The notes below the pieces were generated by a model. The model saw only the letters and a program-made list of their open reading frames with translations. It ran no database searches and was not told where the DNA came from. A stretch of DNA of 64,000 bases from Parvibaculaceae bacterium (GTDB lineage: Bacteria; Pseudomonadota; Alphaproteobacteria; Parvibaculales; Parvibaculaceae), in the NCBI GenBank assembly GCA_028283765.1, contig JAPWJY010000008.1, positions 1,059,001-1,123,000 of the forward strand, read 5' to 3'. The translations under genes were made by a program, and so were the position numbers. Positions 45,451 to 53,805 of this stretch are shown piece by piece. Numbering within the stretch: the stretch's first letter is position 1; every line of letters begins with the position of its first letter.

Positions 45451-46653
45451 CTACTTGTAGGCCGCCTGAACCGCGCCTGCGGGGAACCCGGCCGACAGGC
45501 AGGAACGGACCTCCTCGACGGCATGCTTGCCCGTGCAATAGGCCTCTTCCGAAGGGTAATGGGCCGCGGCGAGACACTGGCTGAGGTTGAGGCGCGCCCA
45601 GGTCAGGCATTGTACCGTGTCGGGGTCCGACGCATAGAGGGGCGGGGTGTCGCCGCCGACCTTGCCGAGCACGACATCGCGCGCGCCGACGATCAGGATG
45701 CGCTCCATGACCATATGGGCGGCGGCCTCGGCGGGCGTCACGGGCGCCAGTTCCGTCATCCCGGCGCGCAGGCCGGCCTTCAACTTATCGAGCCAGTTGG
45801 TGGCGGCGGCCTCCTGCACCGGCGGCGTGGCGGTGAATTCCGGCGGCAGCGGGGTCATCATGCCCCATTTGCTGGTGCCCATGACCCTTGTGGCCTCGGA
45901 GAATTTCGACGCGACCGCGCTCATGCGCCGGTCGTCCTGGGCGATGGAGGCCATGACCGCCTTCTGGGCGTTGGCGGCGCCGGGCAGGTTCATCGCATAA
46001 TTGACGTTGTTGGTGAGGCTCGCGAGGAACTCATCCTTGCCGAGCCTGGCGGCGGTGTCCTGCACGCCTTTACGGAAAACGGGATCCTGCGCCGCGATAT
46101 GGCCCTGATAGGAATACCAGCCGACCGCCAGCGCGTGGGCGTCGCTATAGCGCATGGTCGCAAGCGCGCCGCGCACCTGCTTGGGCGTCTTCAGGGGGGC
46201 TGCGCCGGCCAGATCGACGTTCTTGAAATAGAGCGCGTAATTCTGGGCGTTGCCGGTGATCGCCGGACGCAGCAGCGAACTGGTGAGGCCTGCGGAAGGA
46301 TCGATCGAGGCGACCTGAACACCGGGCGCGCTGGCGATCGAGCGCTCGCGCGGCGAGGGGATCGGGATCGGTATGCCCTCGACCAGAGGCTGGCCCGCGG
46401 ACGACAGCATGATCGCCAGATCGGTCGGGTTGACGCTGGTGGCGACGGCGTTGGCGGTGGGCTGCGCGGCGACGGGCTTGGGGGCTGGCGTGGTGCTGGT
46501 GCTGGCCGTCTGCTTGTCCAGGAAAGAGCATCCGGTGAGCAGGGTGAGGGTCAGGCCCAGAACGAGTGTGCCGGATGCGGCTCTCCGCCTCACGGTGCTG
46601 CGCAAGCCGCTGCCGGTGCCTGCGATGACAGAGCGAGCAAGATCAAAACGCAT
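45451..46653 (-). CDS. Putative lipoprotein, unknown
   Basis: A 400-residue envelope protein. After an unusually long N-region (about 30 residues), TLVLGLTLTLLTGCSF gives a lipobox with Cys42. A Pro/Thr/Ala-rich linker (TASTSTTPAPKPVAAQPTA) leads to a mostly helical domain (YALYFKNVDLAGAAPLKTPK, LASLTNNVNYAMNLPGAAN). Three more Cys near the end (VQCLTWARLNLSQC, CLSAGF) could pair. No family recognised. The start could be internal, near the hydrophobic segment. Confidence 0.75.
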   Translation of the reverse strand: MRFDLARSVIAGTGSGLRSTVRRRAASGTLVLGLTLTLLTGCSFLDKQTASTSTTPAPKPVAAQPTANAVATSVNPTDLAIMLSSAGQPLVEGIPIPIPSPRERSIASAPGVQVASIDPSAGLTSSLLRPAITGNAQNYALYFKNVDLAGAAPLKTPKQVRGALATMRYSDAHALAVGWYSYQGHIAAQDPVFRKGVQDTAARLGKDEFLASLTNNVNYAMNLPGAANAQKAVMASIAQDDRRMSAVASKFSEATRVMGTSKWGMMTPLPPEFTATPPVQEAAATNWLDKLKAGLRAGMTELAPVTPAEAAAHMVMERILIVGARDVVLGKVGGDTPPLYASDPDTVQCLTWARLNLSQCLAAAHYPSEEAYCTGKHAVEEVRSCLSAGFPAGAVQAAYK

Positions 46654-46923
46654 AAGCGCCCCCGAAACGTGCGAACGAGGCTGTGGTCCCGTTCCCGCGC
46701 ACCCATGAAAAGGGTAATGAATTCAAGCGCAAGATTAGCAATCTTCACAGTCCGGCGCAACAAATAGTGAAATTATGGGATCACTGTGCCTATATTTCAG
46801 GCGCGTGTCGCGAAATGCTTTTAACCGGGTATATTTGGCGGCAGGAAGGTCCGTCTTCCGCCGCTCTGAAAGCTCCTTGACGGGGCGAACCAGCCGCTTT
46901 TCGGCGTTGCAGAGGCATTCCGC

Positions 46924-47259
46924 ATGGTCATCCGGCTTACCTCGGATATTTTTGTGCACGCCCTGATTCGCAGGGCGGAACTCAATGGCGCTGCCGCGAT
47001 GGTGGTGTGCCGGGGCGACGCGACCGGCGGCGGCATCTTCGTCAAGCTCAATACGCTGGACGGCATGGCGATCGTATTCAGCCAGAGCCGGACCCTTGAT
47101 GGCGAGCCCATGTGGGTGAGGGGCACCGGGCCTGAGCCGGTGAGCGATGAAAAGGCGGAGGCCTATCTGACGCGCCAGCGCGGTTTCGATCCCGACATAT
47201 GGATCGTCGAGATCGAGGACCGGCAGGGCCGGCATTTCCTGCTGGAGCCGGTGGCGTGA
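46924..47259 (+). CDS. DUF1491 protein
   Basis: A 111-residue protein of the alphaproteobacterial DUF1491 family. VHALIRRAELNGAAAMVVCR, GDATGGGIFVKLNTLDG and EAYLTRQRGFDPDIWIVEIE are diagnostic. A mixed alpha/beta soluble fold is likely. Role unknown. It lies alone after a 270-base gap that is relatively AT-rich and contains no further gene, and is convergent with the diguanylate cyclase gene 4 bases away. Confidence 0.93.
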   Translation: MVIRLTSDIFVHALIRRAELNGAAAMVVCRGDATGGGIFVKLNTLDGMAIVFSQSRTLDGEPMWVRGTGPEPVSDEKAEAYLTRQRGFDPDIWIVEIEDRQGRHFLLEPVA

Positions 47260-47263
47260 GCTT

Positions 47264-48679
47264 TCAGGCCGCCGTGAAAATCTCGACGCGGTTGCGTCCA
47301 TTGTTCTTGGCCGCATAAAGCGCCTGGTCGGCTTCGTCGAGGGCGTCCATCAGCGGCACGTCCCGGCGGCCGGCGGCAATGCCGATGGACACGGTCACCG
47401 GTTCGTTGATGCCGATGCCCCAGGCCAGATTGTGCTCGGCAATCGAATTGCGCAGCTTTTCGGCAAGCCCATGTGCACGCGGAACATCGCAACCGGGCAG
47501 CACGGCCACGAATTCCTCGCCGCCGAAGCGCACGAGGACGTCGCCGATGCGGAAAAATTTTCCAATCTGGCTGGCAATCAGCCGCAACACCTCGTCGCCC
47601 CGCTCATGGCCGAAACGGTCGTTGATCTTTTTGAAATGATCGATGTCGATCATCAGGATCGAGACGGCCCGGTTCGCGGCGAGAGCCCTTTCGTAGATAT
47701 GCCGGCCTTCCGTCTCAAGTTTGCGGCGGTTGCCCATTTTCGTCAGGCTGTCCTCGATGGCTGCGCGCCGGATCAGCCGGTCCGCGAGCCGGGCGCGCCG
47801 TTCGGACTGGTCATAGGCGATGGCGCCCAGTCCGATGGTGAGCGAGTTGACAAGCGTGAGAAAGATGACGAGCGCGGGCATCCCCTGATAGACCCGGATG
47901 TGCAGCACAAGCTCCATGCCGAGCCCGGCCAGAAAGGGCGAGATGGTGAGAATGGCAAGCTGGATCCGGGCAAGCCGTCCGCTGCGCCAGGGATTCGTCA
48001 GTACACGGGCAAGACCCTGGCGCGAGGTTGAGAAAAACGCGCCGAGCGCCAGCAGGGATGCGCCCGCGACGGTCAGGAGGGACATCTGCCCATAAAAGGA
48101 GGCGTAGCCATAGCCATAGCCGACAATGGCGATGAGGGGGCTTGCCGCCGCGCTCATGGCGATGATCTGCGAGGTGAGGGGGCGGTTAAGATAGCGGGCG
48201 AAAAGCGAGAGAGACAAAAGAACGAAGAACAACGCCGTGTTCCAGCCCATGCGGATCGGGGTTCCTTCGCGATCCGCCTGCGCGATCACGGATTTGAAGG
48301 GGCTGAGGAAATTGATCAGGCCGGTATGGAAGCGAATATCCAGCAGGCCCAGAAGGCCGAGGAACAGGGCCAGGGCAAAGCAGGCAAGGGACTGGGGAGG
48401 CGTGCGGAACGGCTGGATGAATATCAGCGCCCCGCCGGTCAGGATCAGGCCGGTTGCCGTCATCGGATGGGTGGCCGGCCCGCCGCTTATCGGCCGGTAG
48501 AGCATCTCGATGCCGGTGACAAAGCCCAGGAGGGTGAAAATCCCGATCGCCGCGCTCATGGCGCCGAAAGGGACGACAAGCGAAAGCATGCGAAGTGTAA
48601 GCACATTGCTTCGATGCCGGGACCCGCGAGTCAGGATTGTTTCGAGAGAGGGAGGTGGCATATCTGGATGGACTTTCAT
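47264..48679 (-). CDS. Membrane-bound diguanylate cyclase
   Basis: Makes the second messenger c-di-GMP from two GTP. A 471-residue protein with about seven or eight membrane helices over residues 30-300 (for example FGAMSAAIGIFTLLGFVTG) and a C-terminal GGDEF domain. The active site reads VRFGGEEFVAVLPG, and an inhibitory I-site RIGD lies 5 residues before it, so product inhibition should work. DHFKKINDRFGHERGDEVL binds GTP. No extracellular sensor is recognised; the helices may sense membrane or small signals. Confidence 0.92.
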   Translation of the reverse strand: MKVHPDMPPPSLETILTRGSRHRSNVLTLRMLSLVVPFGAMSAAIGIFTLLGFVTGIEMLYRPISGGPATHPMTATGLILTGGALIFIQPFRTPPQSLACFALALFLGLLGLLDIRFHTGLINFLSPFKSVIAQADREGTPIRMGWNTALFFVLLSLSLFARYLNRPLTSQIIAMSAAASPLIAIVGYGYGYASFYGQMSLLTVAGASLLALGAFFSTSRQGLARVLTNPWRSGRLARIQLAILTISPFLAGLGMELVLHIRVYQGMPALVIFLTLVNSLTIGLGAIAYDQSERRARLADRLIRRAAIEDSLTKMGNRRKLETEGRHIYERALAANRAVSILMIDIDHFKKINDRFGHERGDEVLRLIASQIGKFFRIGDVLVRFGGEEFVAVLPGCDVPRAHGLAEKLRNSIAEHNLAWGIGINEPVTVSIGIAAGRRDVPLMDALDEADQALYAAKNNGRNRVEIFTAA

Positions 48680-49002
48680 GGTTTCTTAACGGGGGAAACC
48701 GGCCATGCTTTTTATGATTATGTCTGATAAATCATCTGTCTCGTCAGACAGCGAATATTTGCTGATTTTCAAATCCTGTAACGGCATTTTCGGCGCATTT
48801 ACAGGCCGACTACTGGATATATCAAGAAAAATAAACACGAATTTTAAACATTTATCTAAGTTTTACAGGAAATTCGAAGTCCTGAATTTTCATAAAATAC
48901 AGATTTAATTTGTTTTTTCGGTCTGGGATAAGGTCGCAGAAAAATAAGCAATCCTCCCGTTCCCCGGCTCTGCGGCCGGGAAACGGGGGCTGATTTGCCA
49001 GC
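48680..49002. other. AT-rich intergenic region with a hairpin
   Basis: This 323-base gap is AT-rich from about 48700 to 48945. A weak 67-codon plus-strand frame at 48705-48908 has low GC at third positions and no family, so it is not called. A hairpin at about 48957-48988 (CCCGTT and AACGGG with an inner CCGGC/GCCGG stem) lies just downstream of the minus-strand 72-residue gene and, with the T run further on, may end it. Confidence 0.5.
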
Positions 49003-49221
49003 TCAGGGCCGCATGAACATGAAATCCTCGTCGGGGTCGAGATGATCGGCGGCGGCGATGAGTTCGCTGCGCACATCGGCCGGATCGCGCACCTCGCGCC
49101 AGATGCGCAGCACCTGCTCGAACAGGATGCGGGCGATATTGTCGGCGGGAATCTTGTTGGCGGCTGCTTCCGCCAGAGCCGTCTCGATCAGGGGTTTTAC
49201 GATTTCGCGTGCGGTGGTCAT
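49003..49221 (-). CDS. Small conserved-type protein, unknown
   Basis: A 72-residue helical protein, MTTAREIVKPLIETALAEAA onward, ending HLDPDEDFMFMRP. A Glu/Asp/Ala-rich amphipathic make-up suggests a dimerising helical domain. GAGG lies 5 bases before the ATG. It sits between the hairpin at 48957 and the RF3 gene, in the opposite direction to RF3. I do not recognise a family. Confidence 0.6.
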   Translation of the reverse strand: MTTAREIVKPLIETALAEAAANKIPADNIARILFEQVLRIWREVRDPADVRSELIAAADHLDPDEDFMFMRP

Positions 49222-49423
49222 GGAAACCTCGTCTCATGTCGAATGGTTGTTGAATGTCGGATAAGCCATCCTGCCATGCCCCGTAAAGGCCGCCTATAGC
49301 CATAATGTCGCCATGGGTATTGCCGCTTCTGCCGCCGGGTGGCATCCGGCGGGACGATGAGGTAGTTTGCGCCCGCGCGCGGGAGTCTCCCATGGTTCCC
49401 GCCGCCTTCAGGGAGCAAACCAC

Positions 49424-51007
49424 GTGACGACCATCGAGGCCGCGATCCGCGACCGGCGCACCTTCGCCATTATTTCCCATCCGGACGCGGGCAAGACGAC
49501 GCTGACCGAAAACCTGCTGCTCATGGGCGGCGCGATCCATCTGGCGGGCCAGGTGAAGGCGCGCGGCGCAAGCAGGCGGGCGCGCTCGGACTGGATGAAG
49601 ATCGAGCAGGAGCGCGGCATCTCGGTTTCGGCCGCCGTGATGACGTTCGAATATGAAGGCATCATCTGCAACCTGCTCGACACGCCGGGGCATGAGGATT
49701 TCAGCGAGGACACCTACCGCACGCTGACGGCGGCGGATTCCGCCATCATGGTGATCGACGCGGCCAAGGGCATCGAGGCGCAGACGCTCAAGCTGTTCGA
49801 GGTCTGCCGCCTGCGCAACGTGCCGATCATCACCTTCGTCAACAAGATCGACCGTGAGGGCATGGACCCGTTCGCGCTGATGGACGAGATCGCCCAGAAG
49901 CTCGCTCTCGATGTGTCGCCGATGATGTGGCCGGTCGGCATGGGCGGCCTGCTCAAGGGCATCTGCAATCTCGACGGGTCCGGCTTCGTGCCCTATGACC
50001 GGGCCGGTAGCGGCAAGGAGCCTGCGGCGCTTTCGGGCGGCCATGTCTCGGACCATCTGCCTGCGGCCGAATTTGCCGAACTGAACGAGCAGCTTGAGCT
50101 GGCGCAGATGGGCTGCCCTGAATTCGATCTGGAGCAATATCGCGCAGGCCACATGACGCCGGTTTATTTCGGTTCGGCGCTGCGCCATCTGGGCGTGCGC
50201 GAACTGCTGGAGGCCGTGGTGAAGCTCGCGCCGCCGCCCCAGCCCCAGCCCACGACCGGGCGCACGGTGATGCCTGAGGAAAACAAGGTGTCGGGCTTTG
50301 TCTTCAAGGTGCAGGCGAACATGGATGCAAACCATCGCGACCGCATCGCCTTCATGCGCATCTGTTCGGGCGAGTTCAAACGGGGCATGAAGCTCAGGCT
50401 GTCGAGCAGCGGCAAGATGATCGCGGTCCACAACCCGATGCTGTTCTTCGCCGCCGACAGGGAACTCGCCGACGAGGCCTTTGCGGGCGACATCATCGGC
50501 ATCCCCAACCATGGCACCATCCGCGTCGGCGACGCGCTGACCGAGGGCGAGGATCTGGTCTTCACCGGCATCCCGAATTTTGCGCCGGAAATATTGCAGC
50601 GCGTCCGCCTTGAGGATCCGATGAAGGCCAAGCACCTGCGCCGCGCGCTGGAAAGCCTGGCGGAGGAGGGCGTGACCCAGGTGTTCAAGCCCCAGCTTGG
50701 CGCGAACTGGATCGTCGGCGTCGTCGGGCGTCTTCAGCTCGAAGTGCTTCAGGCGCGTATCGATGCCGAATATGGGCTGAAGGTGATGCTGGAGCCCGCG
50801 CCCTATGAAACCGCGCGCTGGATCACGGCGGACGACCCGGCCGAGATCAAGCGCTTCGAGGAAGCCCACCGCGGCAACATGGCCGAGGACCGCGACGGCG
50901 CGCCGGTGTTCATGGCGAAGAGCGACTGGGAACTGAACTACACCGCCGGCAAATGGCCGGCGATCCGGTTTACGGCGACAAGGGAGCGCACAAGGGTCGC
51001 AGCCTAG
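49424..51007 (+). CDS. prfC: Peptide chain release factor 3
   Basis: GTPase that removes RF1 or RF2 from the ribosome after termination. The 527 residues match the family length. G1 SHPDAGKTTLTE, the switch-II-type DTPGHEDFSEDTYRTL and G4 NKIDREGMDPF are present. The start is GTG at 49424 (VTTIEAAIRDRRTFA), chosen because GGGAG lies 8 bases upstream and the family begins there; a longer in-frame start at 49367 is not supported. It sits alone, divergent from the small gene at 49003. Confidence 0.96.
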   Translation: MTTIEAAIRDRRTFAIISHPDAGKTTLTENLLLMGGAIHLAGQVKARGASRRARSDWMKIEQERGISVSAAVMTFEYEGIICNLLDTPGHEDFSEDTYRTLTAADSAIMVIDAAKGIEAQTLKLFEVCRLRNVPIITFVNKIDREGMDPFALMDEIAQKLALDVSPMMWPVGMGGLLKGICNLDGSGFVPYDRAGSGKEPAALSGGHVSDHLPAAEFAELNEQLELAQMGCPEFDLEQYRAGHMTPVYFGSALRHLGVRELLEAVVKLAPPPQPQPTTGRTVMPEENKVSGFVFKVQANMDANHRDRIAFMRICSGEFKRGMKLRLSSSGKMIAVHNPMLFFAADRELADEAFAGDIIGIPNHGTIRVGDALTEGEDLVFTGIPNFAPEILQRVRLEDPMKAKHLRRALESLAEEGVTQVFKPQLGANWIVGVVGRLQLEVLQARIDAEYGLKVMLEPAPYETARWITADDPAEIKRFEEAHRGNMAEDRDGAPVFMAKSDWELNYTAGKWPAIRFTATRERTRVAA

Positions 51008-51203
51008 AAATTCTCTGCAACATGCAAGGCGAGTGGCAAGCCCGGATGGCGCGCCCTCGAAAGCAAACGGATCGAGGAACTGCCGCCGCCAGAAAATCGG
51101 CTCAAATTTTGACCTGTAAGCGGATCATATAAGAAATTTGCGATCTGTTTATGGATCAACTGTCGGATTCTGAGGGGGCTGGCTTCACGCCGTCTGCGCC
51201 AAT

Positions 51204-51239
51204 CCCAAAAATAAAGCCCGGCATTTTCATGCCGGGCTT
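51204..51239 (-). terminator. Rho-independent terminator of the phasin gene
   Basis: Perfect 11-base arms AAGCCCGGCAT (51214-51224) and ATGCCGGGCTT (51229-51239) around TTTC, followed on the minus strand by TTTATTTTT. It shares the GCCCGGCA stem with the terminator at 17249. The rest of the 332-base gap 51008-51339 holds nothing else I can support. Confidence 0.82.
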
Positions 51240-51339
51240 CGGATACGCGGTACGCAACATCATGACGCAACAGGGTACAAACGCGAGATACTCAACAATA
51301 CTCAGTACGCAACAGATAAAACAGGTCGGCAGGAAGGGC

Positions 51340-51690
51340 TCAGTGAGCCTTCATCTTGTCGAAGAATTCGGTCACCTTGGCGGTGAAGGGGGCAAAGGTC
51401 TCGCGGGCGGCGGCCAGCGAAATCTCGTTCAGTTCCTTCGCGGCTTCAACGTTGCGCTTGAAGGTTTCGCGAATGAGTTCGTTCTGAAGCTCGAAAGCAT
51501 CGCGCGGGCTCTTGGTCTTGGCGACGGCGCGGGTGGTTTCGAGGGCTTCTTCGTAATTCGTGCGGGCCAGATCGGCAAGGATGGCCGATGCGGTCTCGAA
51601 ATGGTTCTTGGCTTCGACGGTCTTCGCCGCGGCGGCGGCAGACGCGGCCTTGGCGGTGCTCTTCACTTTTTCGGCTGTGGTCTCGGTCAT
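51340..51690 (-). CDS. Phasin family protein
   Basis: A 116-residue amphipathic helical protein that coats polyhydroxyalkanoate granules. NHFETASAILADLARTNYEEALETTR and FELQNELIRETFKRNVEAAKELNEIS are typical phasin helices, with an Ala/Lys-rich start. It is not next to PHA synthase genes here, but the MaoC and acyl-CoA genes upstream would feed hydroxyacyl-CoA. A strong terminator follows. Confidence 0.9.
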   Translation of the reverse strand: MTETTAEKVKSTAKAASAAAAAKTVEAKNHFETASAILADLARTNYEEALETTRAVAKTKSPRDAFELQNELIRETFKRNVEAAKELNEISLAAARETFAPFTAKVTEFFDKMKAH

Positions 51691-51842
51691 GTTGAAATTT
51701 CCTATCTCACCCGTTAGGCACGCCGGCGAAGCATGAACTCCGCAATTCCTTCATCGCCGGTCTCTTGTGCGTTGCGGTAAAGATATGGACCGGCATCCCC
51801 GGGGTCAAGGTCTTTTTGTGCAGCGCAGCAAAAAATATCCAT

Positions 51843-53138
51843 TTAAATTTTATGGAATCTCGAAAGGCTGAAATCGTCGGCCTTCACGGCGGGCTGGCGC
51901 TCCTCCACCAGATCGGCGGCGAGCGACGCACTGCCGGCGCACAGCGTCCAGCCGAGCGTGCCGTGGCCGGTGTTGAGCACCAGATTGTCGTATCTGGGTA
52001 CGCGGTCGATGATCGGGCTGCCGTCCGGCGTCATGGGGCGCAGCCCACACCAGAACTCGACATTGGCATCCTTCTCGCCCAGTTCAGGGTTTACCTGCGG
52101 GTACAGATCGCACAGCGCGTTCAGCACCGAGCGCGCCCGGGGCATTTCGAGCGTCAGGTCATAGCCGCCCACCTCGGCCTGTCCCGCCGAGCGCAGGCGA
52201 TCGCCGAGGCGGCTGACCACGACCTTGCGGGTTTCGTCGCTGACGCTCACTTCCGGCGCGAGCGTGTCGGGCGCGGGGATGGTGACGGAGTAGCCCTTGA
52301 CCGGATAGACCGGAATGCGCACGCCCGCCGCCTTCGACAGCGCGGCGGAGCCGACGCCCGCCGCCAGCACCACGCCGTCGGCCTCGTGGAAGGCGCCGTC
52401 GATGACCACGCCCTGCACGGTGCGGCCCCTTGTGACGAGGCGTTCCGCCGTCGCGCCATAGTGGAAACGCGCGCCGCTCTTTTCAGCCGCTGCCGCGATG
52501 TTCTTTGCATATTTGTGGGCGTCGCCGGAGCGGTCGCCGGGGCAGTGGATGCCGCCCTGGATTTCGCCGCGCTGAAAGGCCGGGGCAAGCGCCGGTTCGA
52601 TGGCGAGGCATTCCTCCGCCGTGAGACGGAGCTGCGTCAGCCCGGCGTCGTTCATGGGGCTGAGCTCGTGCAGCGCCTGGTCGAGATAGGCCTGCTCGCG
52701 GTAGATTCGCAGGATGCCCTGCTGGCGCTCGTCGAAGTCGAAGCCTTCGCCCCGGGCCTCAAGCCCGGCGGCGATGGCGTCCATGCGGGCGCGGCCATGC
52801 AGCGCCAGCGTCAGGTTCGGCACGATCCGGCTTTCGCGCGCCCCGGGGCGGCAGCGCAGCAGGAAGCGCATGAGCCAGAGCCATTGATCCGGGTCGGCCT
52901 TGATGCGCATCCGGAAGGGGGCCTTGGGGTCGCCCATCCAGCGCAGCACCTCGCCGGGGATTTCAGTTCCTGCCCAGGGCGCGACTTCACAGGCGGAAAG
53001 CTGGCCGCCATTCGCGTAGCTCGTTTCGAGTCCCGCGCCCTCGCGCTTCTCGAACACATCCACCTCATGGCCGCGCGCCGCCAGCTCATAAGCCGTGGTC
53101 GCGCCCATCAGACCCGCACCCAGAACGATGATCTTCAA
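51843..53138 (-). CDS. dadA: D-amino acid dehydrogenase
   Basis: FAD enzyme that oxidises D-amino acids to 2-oxo acids, passing electrons to the respiratory chain. A 431-residue protein starting with the dinucleotide loop MKIIVLGAGLMGATTAYELA. YANGGQLSACEVAPWAG and a C-terminal GHGTLGWTLCAGSASLAADL are typical of DadA. No alanine racemase gene (dadX) is adjacent. It lies between the phasin gene and the sulfite reductase locus in its own transcription unit. Confidence 0.92.
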   Translation of the reverse strand: MKIIVLGAGLMGATTAYELAARGHEVDVFEKREGAGLETSYANGGQLSACEVAPWAGTEIPGEVLRWMGDPKAPFRMRIKADPDQWLWLMRFLLRCRPGARESRIVPNLTLALHGRARMDAIAAGLEARGEGFDFDERQQGILRIYREQAYLDQALHELSPMNDAGLTQLRLTAEECLAIEPALAPAFQRGEIQGGIHCPGDRSGDAHKYAKNIAAAAEKSGARFHYGATAERLVTRGRTVQGVVIDGAFHEADGVVLAAGVGSAALSKAAGVRIPVYPVKGYSVTIPAPDTLAPEVSVSDETRKVVVSRLGDRLRSAGQAEVGGYDLTLEMPRARSVLNALCDLYPQVNPELGEKDANVEFWCGLRPMTPDGSPIIDRVPRYDNLVLNTGHGTLGWTLCAGSASLAADLVEERQPAVKADDFSLSRFHKI

Positions 53139-53286
53139 GGGACACCTCCAGTAACCGCCTCTGGCCTAGAGCTTTTGGTGCGGTGCCGCAAGAGGAGGGG
53201 CGGCATGAATAATCAAAAACCGGCCCCTGGGGGGACGTTGACCCTGCGATCGGGATGACAGGCAGGAAGCGCCGGATATGACCCGT

Positions 53287-53805
53287 TCAGTCCGCCGCGT
53301 TTTTCGCGGCGAGGCGCTGGCGCAGCGACATGACGGCGGGGCGGCCGTCGGCCGCCGTCTGGTAGGCGTGGGTGAATTCGCCGGTCATCTCGGCATAGAT
53401 GGCGGGGGTGATGTTGTCGGCCACCTCCAGCGCGTCGAAGCCGCAACGGATCATGTTCAGGAACTGGTCGCGCAGCACGTTGCCGACGGCGCGGACCTCG
53501 CCCTTGAAGCCATAGCGCTGGCGCAGCAGGCTGGCGTAGGAATAGGCCCGGCCATTGCGGTAGGCGGGAAATTCGAGCCCGACGAGGGAAAGCTTGTCGA
53601 GGTCGCGGGCGATTTCCGACGGGTCCTGCCCGCTTTTCAGTTGCACGCCAAGCGGACGGCCGCTCGCGGTCAGTTCGTTCGACTCCCGCTGCCAGCGCTC
53701 AAGGCTGACGATGACGCCGGCATCGGGCGCGCCGGGCAGGGCATCCTCGTCCCCCACATGGGTCCACGGGTCGGCAATGAACGCGCCGTCCTTAATGAGT
53801 TGCAT
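53287..53805 (-). CDS. DUF934 sulfite-reductase-associated protein
   Basis: A 172-residue protein of DUF934. VQLKSGQDPSEIARDLDKLS, FPAYRNGRAYSYASLLRQRY and GFKGEVRAVGNVLRDQFLNM are diagnostic. DUF934 is found beside the siroheme sulfite reductase of alphaproteobacteria and is needed for sulfite reduction in some members, perhaps as an electron-transfer or stabilising partner. Its start overlaps the sulfite reductase stop by 14 bases. Confidence 0.93.
   Translation of the reverse strand: MQLIKDGAFIADPWTHVGDEDALPGAPDAGVIVSLERWQRESNELTASGRPLGVQLKSGQDPSEIARDLDKLSLVGLEFPAYRNGRAYSYASLLRQRYGFKGEVRAVGNVLRDQFLNMIRCGFDALEVADNITPAIYAEMTGEFTHAYQTAADGRPAVMSLRQRLAAKNAAD

Noticed and set aside
48705-48908. 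67-codon AT-rich plus-strand frame
   Set aside because: It has no ribosome-binding site or family and probably arises from low GC alone.
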